The notes under the pieces: model-generated
Seen by the model: the letters and a program-made list of their open reading frames with translations, nothing else
The model's database searches: none
Told to the model about the DNA's origin: nothing
Translations under genes and position numbers: made by a program
Assembly (NCBI GenBank): GCA_015522385.1
Contig: WAMJ01000151.1
Coordinates: 1-9,472 of the forward strand
From: Candidatus Heimdallarchaeota archaeon
GTDB lineage: Archaea; Asgardarchaeota; Heimdallarchaeia; Heimdallarchaeales; Kariarchaeaceae
DNA: 9,472 nucleotides
Direction: 5' to 3'
In this document: one piece after another, positions 1-4,900 of the stretch
How the letters are laid out: every line of letters starts with the position of its first letter
How positions within the stretch are numbered: the stretch's first letter is position 1

Positions 1-709
1 CGGTGGCTACCGAGAGTACGAATGTGGAAATTACATCGGTTGTACCTACAGAGAGGTCACTCTGGAACACGAGGAAGAGGAAATTCCGACTCTGATTGAA
101 GAAGAAGTTTCCTCCCAGTATCCCGATATATGTTATCATTGCTAGCGGGGGATTCTTGAAGATCTCGGCGATGATCACTCCGAGTCCGAACATGTTCAGC
201 ACACTTGAGAAAATCAGAGCGAACGAGGTTATTATCGAGAAGATAGGGATCACCGACCCTCCCATCATCCCGATGCTGATGTATCCGAGGATTACACTGG
301 CGTAGAAGTAGAGGAGGAAGACGAGGAAAGAGTAGAGATAGAAGACGTCTCTGTCTAGACCGAGTGAAACCCAGTATCCGTAGCTTCCATTTGATTGGAT
401 CTGTGACCACCTAAAGACGACAAATATCCCAGAAATCACTATTATCGCGATTTTGACACCAAGGAGAAAACGCAGAAGGAGCGCCTCCTCCAGTGCCTGC
501 CGTGCGAGTGCCACTCCGCTATTACCCTCGATGCCTCTGGATGAGAAGCTGAATGCAGCAACTCCTGTTATGAACGGTCCAAGGATGAGGATGAGATCTA
601 GAGGGCTCCGGAAGAACAGCATGAAAGATGCTTTTCTCTCAAGTTTGGTCTCATTCAGTAGTGCGTTCATATTGCTTCTAATCCGATTGATTTGGGATCC
701 TCCTTCCAT
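1..709 (-). CDS. ABC-2 type transporter permease, partial (C-terminus beyond left edge)
   Basis: This is the membrane subunit of an ABC transporter, pairing with the ATPase just upstream. The visible 236 codons read as a hydrophobic protein with about five or six membrane segments, near residues 37-56, 79-99, 120-142, 151-169, 171-184 and 188-203. A short charged N-terminus precedes the first segment. The polar stretch around residues 104-120, containing SYGYWVSLGLDR, sits where ABC-2 permeases carry the cytoplasmic loop that couples to the ATPase. I chose the ATG at 709 because it lies 5 nt after the ATPase stop and has a GGAG 8 nt upstream. The ATG at 670 is in frame but has no well-spaced ribosome site. 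The frame is open through base 1, so the end is missing. The substrate cannot be told. The family call rests on hydrophobicity pattern and operon context, with no diagnostic motif. Confidence 0.82.
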   Translation of the reverse strand, partial: MEGGSQINRIRSNMNALLNETKLERKASFMLFFRSPLDLILILGPFITGVAAFSFSSRGIEGNSGVALARQALEEALLLRFLLGVKIAIIVISGIFVVFRWSQIQSNGSYGYWVSLGLDRDVFYLYSFLVFLLYFYASVILGYISIGMMGGSVIPIFSIITSFALIFSSVLNMFGLGVIIAEIFKNPPLAMITYIGILGGNFFFNQSRNFLFLVFQSDLSVGTTDVISTFVLSVAT

Positions 710-714
710 ACTCT

Positions 715-1752
715 TCACTCCAATATCTCCCCCAGCATAACCTGCAACTTGTCCAATTTTCTCAGAGAATATAAGACTTTACCAGTCTTGACATACTCTC
801 TCAAAGACTTCCAGAAATCCTCGGACAGTCCGAGGATGATGTCCCGCCCGGTAGACGTCTCAATAAGTGTAAAAGGAACCTCCCGTTTGTTTAGGTATTT
901 CATCATGGACCCATTGTCCTCGACGGTCAGCTGGTAGAGTGTCTCCACCTTCTCCCCGATTGGGATGTCGGCAATCATCTTCCCACGGTGCAGCATAAGT
1001 ACCCTCTCAGCGAACAGGTTAATCTCGTCGATCCTGTGGGTAGCGATTATCACCTTGGAGTCGTGATCATCAACCCTCCTTTTCATGAGAGTAAGCACCT
1101 TCTCCCGCATGAACGCGTCGAGGAAATTCGTAGGCTCATCTAGGACGACCAGTTTAATCTCCCCGAAGAAGATGGGGAGGAGGGAAGCAAGCCGAGACTG
1201 ACCTGCGGAGAGATCCTTGAGCCTTGTCTCAAGATTCAATCCGAACTCCCGCTCGAAGTCTATGTTGTCAGGTTTACCGTAGATCTCCTCAAGCGTATCC
1301 ATCCACTGATCGACTGTAAGCGTCCTCGGAAGCTTGGGGTAGTCGGGAACGACTCTCATCAACCTCTTCTCGTAGCTAAAATTGAACTCACCCTCATCTG
1401 GGAATATCAGTCCAAGGAGCACCTTAATCAATGTACTCTTCCCTGATCCATTGGGCCCGAACAGTCCAATGGAGTTCGACGTACTGCTATAGGTTAAATT
1501 ATCAAGGGCCAATGTGGACCCGTACCTCTTTGTAAGATTTTTCACAGAAAAAATCTCAGTTGTTTCAACGTATTTCTTGTAGTTATAAATTTCAGAGAGG
1601 ATTGCAGCGGTGAGTTCAGGGTACTTCGCGAGTATCTCATCATCGCTTGATCCGTCATCGATGTGGGAGAATATCTCCTCGACAAGAATGTCGCTGCCCT
1701 CTACAACAAGTTGATTCTCGCGGTTCTGGACCAAATGGGGGAAATCGACCAC
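715..1752 (-). CDS. ABC transporter ATPase with N-terminal DUF433-like domain
   Basis: This is the ATP-hydrolysing subunit of the transporter, expected on the cytoplasmic face of the membrane with the adjacent permease. Walker A is GPNGSGKST at residues 99-107, the signature is LSAGQ at 181-185, Walker B is LVVLDEPT at 201-208, the D-loop is near 209-212 and the switch histidine is H239. The Q-loop position reads VPDYPKL, with Asp137 where Gln is usual. Residues 280-345 form a C-terminal extension of the kind seen in many ABC-2 ATPases. Residues about 10-62 resemble DUF433: a VVEGSDILVEEIF strand-helix, then DDEILAKYPELTAAIL, matching the family pattern of 'GTRIPV' followed by 'EILxxYPxLT'. 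The start is a GTG at 1752. An in-frame TAA lies four codons upstream (stop, AAC, GCG, GTT, then GTG), so no earlier ATG, GTG or TTG is available. No Shine-Dalgarno is seen. Confidence 0.93.
   Translation of the reverse strand: MVDFPHLVQNRENQLVVEGSDILVEEIFSHIDDGSSDDEILAKYPELTAAILSEIYNYKKYVETTEIFSVKNLTKRYGSTLALDNLTYSSTSNSIGLFGPNGSGKSTLIKVLLGLIFPDEGEFNFSYEKRLMRVVPDYPKLPRTLTVDQWMDTLEEIYGKPDNIDFEREFGLNLETRLKDLSAGQSRLASLLPIFFGEIKLVVLDEPTNFLDAFMREKVLTLMKRRVDDHDSKVIIATHRIDEINLFAERVLMLHRGKMIADIPIGEKVETLYQLTVEDNGSMMKYLNKREVPFTLIETSTGRDIILGLSEDFWKSLREYVKTGKVLYSLRKLDKLQVMLGEILE
718..721 (-). promoter_or_regulatory. Ribosome binding site of the permease gene
   Basis: On the minus strand GGAG lies 8 nt before the ATG at 709, inside the last codons of the ATPase gene. 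It decides the permease start and suggests translational coupling in a two-gene operon. The two genes starting in the divergent region have no such site. Confidence 0.6.
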
Positions 1753-1774
1753 AACCGCGTTTTAATTTACTACA

Positions 1775-1782
1775 AAATAAAT
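1775..1782 (-). promoter_or_regulatory. Candidate TATA box for the ABC operon
   Basis: The minus strand reads TTTATTTT centred about 27 nt before the GTG start at 1752. Archaeal TATA boxes sit about 25-30 nt before the transcription start, so this spacing would give a leaderless or nearly leaderless transcript. This agrees with the lack of a Shine-Dalgarno before the GTG. The region is AT-rich, so the exact box is uncertain. Confidence 0.4.
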
Positions 1783-1853
1783 GTAGCAGATTGAAGAATG
1801 GACTTCAATAAGGAAATATTACCCTTCAAAATATCGCTTTATAATGACTAAAC

Positions 1854-1861
1854 TATTAAAA
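1854..1861 (+). promoter_or_regulatory. Candidate TATA box for the giant surface protein gene
   Basis: TATTAAAA is centred about 30 nt before the ATG at 1888, the spacing expected for a leaderless archaeal transcript. A second candidate, TTTATAAT at 1838-1845, would give a leader of roughly 20 nt. No Shine-Dalgarno precedes the ATG, which favours the nearer box. The call is positional only. Confidence 0.4.
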
Positions 1862-1887
1862 CTTATGAAATCAGATAGATACCTGTC

Positions 1888-1986
1888 ATGGTAAATTTAC
1901 GTACCATCAATAGACTCAATAAGCAGATTGCAACCATTCTATTAGTATCGATTCTCTTGGTCTCTTCCAATCCCTTCCTTAATATT
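1888..1986 (+). other. Signal peptide region of the giant surface protein
   Basis: Residues 1-33 show a positively charged N-region (R5, R9, K12), a hydrophobic core at about 14-26 (IATILLVSILLVS), and a polar region after SNPFLNISS. This directs Sec-dependent secretion and places the following 1,690 or so residues outside the cell. The exact cleavage site is not determined. Confidence 0.75.
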
Positions 1987-4900
1987 TCCTCTACGGAATC
2001 TAAAAGGAGTATAGAGAACCATCGGAACCTGAGTTCTATTGGTGGACGACCGATTAGCTCCGCGCTCCCCGACCACAATGATGTAAAGTCATCCCATGTG
2101 CCGTATAGAGTTGCTGGATCAGACTCTCGACTAGGAGCCGAAGTGGTAACCTCTCCCACAATAGAGATGTTCAGTTCGACCTCTTCCGGAAAGTTGGTAT
2201 TTGCACAGAACGAGACTGCTACAGACGACGGTACTCTTACGGGGAAGTCGAATAATTTCGAGTTCACCGTGACTCCCGCTACGACCGAATATGACTCAGT
2301 GGCAATTGATGTGGACGTCTATACAACAGGAAGTAGCTACACTGTTGAGGATCAGAATACCCTTGCACTCAGCCATGCGGTGACATACCAATCTATATAC
2401 GCACAGGGATATGCCTTGAAGAATCTCAAGAACAATGCCAGTGTATTCGTCGAGTCAGTATTCCTCGACAATCCAATCGGAGGATCAAACGTGAACGTGA
2501 CTCTGTCTATCTATAATGCAACCCAGAGGATCTCAGACATGGCAGTAATCCCTGACGTTAGCTTAGGTTCAACCAGCCTGATCAACAACGATACCGACAA
2601 CATGCAGTTCATATTCCAATCACCTATTGAGGTAAAGTCAACAGAGACATATGTCAACGGTACAGGAGGATATGTTTTCTTTGTCCTCCAGAGGGATGAT
2701 ACTGATGGATCAGCCACCATGGCACTTGGGTTCAAGGATGATGATACCGGGGAGCCAAATGACGGTCCGACATACTACTACTTCAACAGTTCTGGAGCAG
2801 CGTCTCCACCTACAGGATCAGACTGGGGAAGTGAGACCATCTACGACGTCACCATCAATTTCAATGCCACCTTTGAGTTTGATGCCTCTCAACTTGAGGG
2901 AGTGGTAAAAACACCCGAATCATCGACAGGTCTCCCCATGACGGCAGGAGGTAGGTTCACGGACAATATCCAGCGTACTAGTGCGACGAACTATATCGTG
3001 AGCTACAACACCTCGATGATCTCTCCGGAGGTAGGTTACATAAATGTCACCTACGTTCAGACTGACACGACTCGGGGATTAGCAGGGTTGGACTTTAGAA
3101 TCACACCAAATGCCACCATCGCCTACTGGAACACGTCGTATACCTCGAGTTTTGGGGTGAGTACCGCGAATAAATTCAAGTACTTCAGCATTCCAAAATA
3201 CTTCACAGTCACCTCTATAGTTCACGAAGGGACACCACTCAACTCCCCCACGGATTATCGAGTGGTCACAGGACCGGTCAACAAGACGGTCTACTTGGAT
3301 CCAGGAGCAGGTACGTTCGTCATGAACATGACATCGCCTAACGCTCTTCAGTCGGCATCAGTAGGGACGTTTGTCAACAACTCAGGATGGATGTCGAGTA
3401 CATCTGGATTCATGGGGACGGTGAGAGAGCCAGACGGGACCAGCAATGTAACGGTAGGAGAACAGGTAAACGCCACGGTGCTTAACACCCCTTCACTAAA
3501 CCTTGTAGGTGGAACCCTCAACGCATCTCTTAGAGCGACCAACGGGAGCATTCTCCCCCTGAGGGACATCGGTGGCTACACGGACACCTCATCCAACACC
3601 GAAGAATATCCGTTCTCATCAAACAGTATTTCATTCTCGACCTACTTAGATCCAGATATGCCAATCGGGACGTACACATTCCAGTTCATATGGTACAATG
3701 GATCTGCAGTGGGAGCTCTCAGTGTCGAGTTTGGAGTGAAGCCCGTTGTGGACTTCACTCTGCTCACGCCCAACCCTAGTATAACGGTTCTCGAAGGGAC
3801 GGAAATAGCAGTTGACATGATCCTACTTGATCGCAGCCATCCCGATGGTAATTGGACATCAGCGGTCAATTCCCTGACGTGGGATATGGATACATATGCC
3901 ATCACCAGCATGGGTCTGTACTCGGACGGATACAGCTATCTCTACTCAACCAACATCTCTACCTCAAAAGTGACGTACCCTTCACTGCGCCCGAATAACT
4001 ACACCGTGACCATCGAGTTCTCAGAGGAGCAGTACACCCTCACGCAACTGATTGATCTAGAGGTCTTCTACAGAGGAGGAAGTTCGATCTCTGCACCCTC
4101 CAATGTCGAGGCGACGAATCCATTCGATATTCTCTTCACCCCTCTCAACCTGACTGATGGAGCAGTTCTGAAAACCACTGACATCAAAATCAGCGTCAAT
4201 AGTAGCTACACCCTCTCGTATAACAACGTAACAGGAGAGTGGACAATCACCGTCCTGTGGGACGACTTTCCGAGAGGGGAGAATGTCTTCCAAGTCAACT
4301 GGACACAATCAGATATCAGGAGATCTGCAGATAGGTCATTCCAGCTGGAGAATATCACGGTCAACTTTGTCGACACAGCCCTCCCAGTGGTCAACTCACC
4401 CAGTGACTTCTCCTACAATGAGACCACGACGTCAAATATTATTCCGTGGACAGTTTCTGACACTTACCCGAAAAATATGACGATCTTCGACGGTAGTGGC
4501 AACCCTGTCCCAGGTTACGATTCAATTCCTTGGACTTCAGGCGATATCAACTTCCCAGTTGATGGGCTGCTCCGCGGCTCGTACAACTACACTATCATGC
4601 TAGAGGACGAGAGTGGAAACAAAGTGACGGACTCTGTCACAGTAACTGTCTTCGATGGTGTAAAACCAGCAGTTGGCTCCCCCAGTGACTTCTCCTACAA
4701 TGAGTCAAGCACGGGGAATACAATCACTTGGAATGTCAACGACCTGCATCCTGACAACTACACCGTCTACCTGAACGGCACTCCTTACAGCAGTTACGAC
4801 AACATCGCTTGGACGTCCGGTAGCCTCGTGGTCAACATCGATGGAATTAGCAAGGGGACGTACAACTTCACCATCCTCGTCCAAGATGAGTCTGGAAACC

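Noticed and set aside
668..670. Alternative ATG start for the permease
   Set aside because: It is in frame but has no well-spaced ribosome site. The ATG at 709 has GGAG at 8 nt and tight spacing to the ATPase stop.
715..1752. Reading the DUF433-like part as a toxin-antitoxin system
   Set aside because: There is no adjacent small toxin gene (PIN or similar), and the domain is in one frame with a complete ABC ATPase.
1865..1894. A nine-codon upstream reading frame (ATG to TAA) overlapping the start codon of the giant gene
   Set aside because: It lacks a ribosome site, would lie partly upstream of a leaderless transcript, and is short enough to arise by chance.
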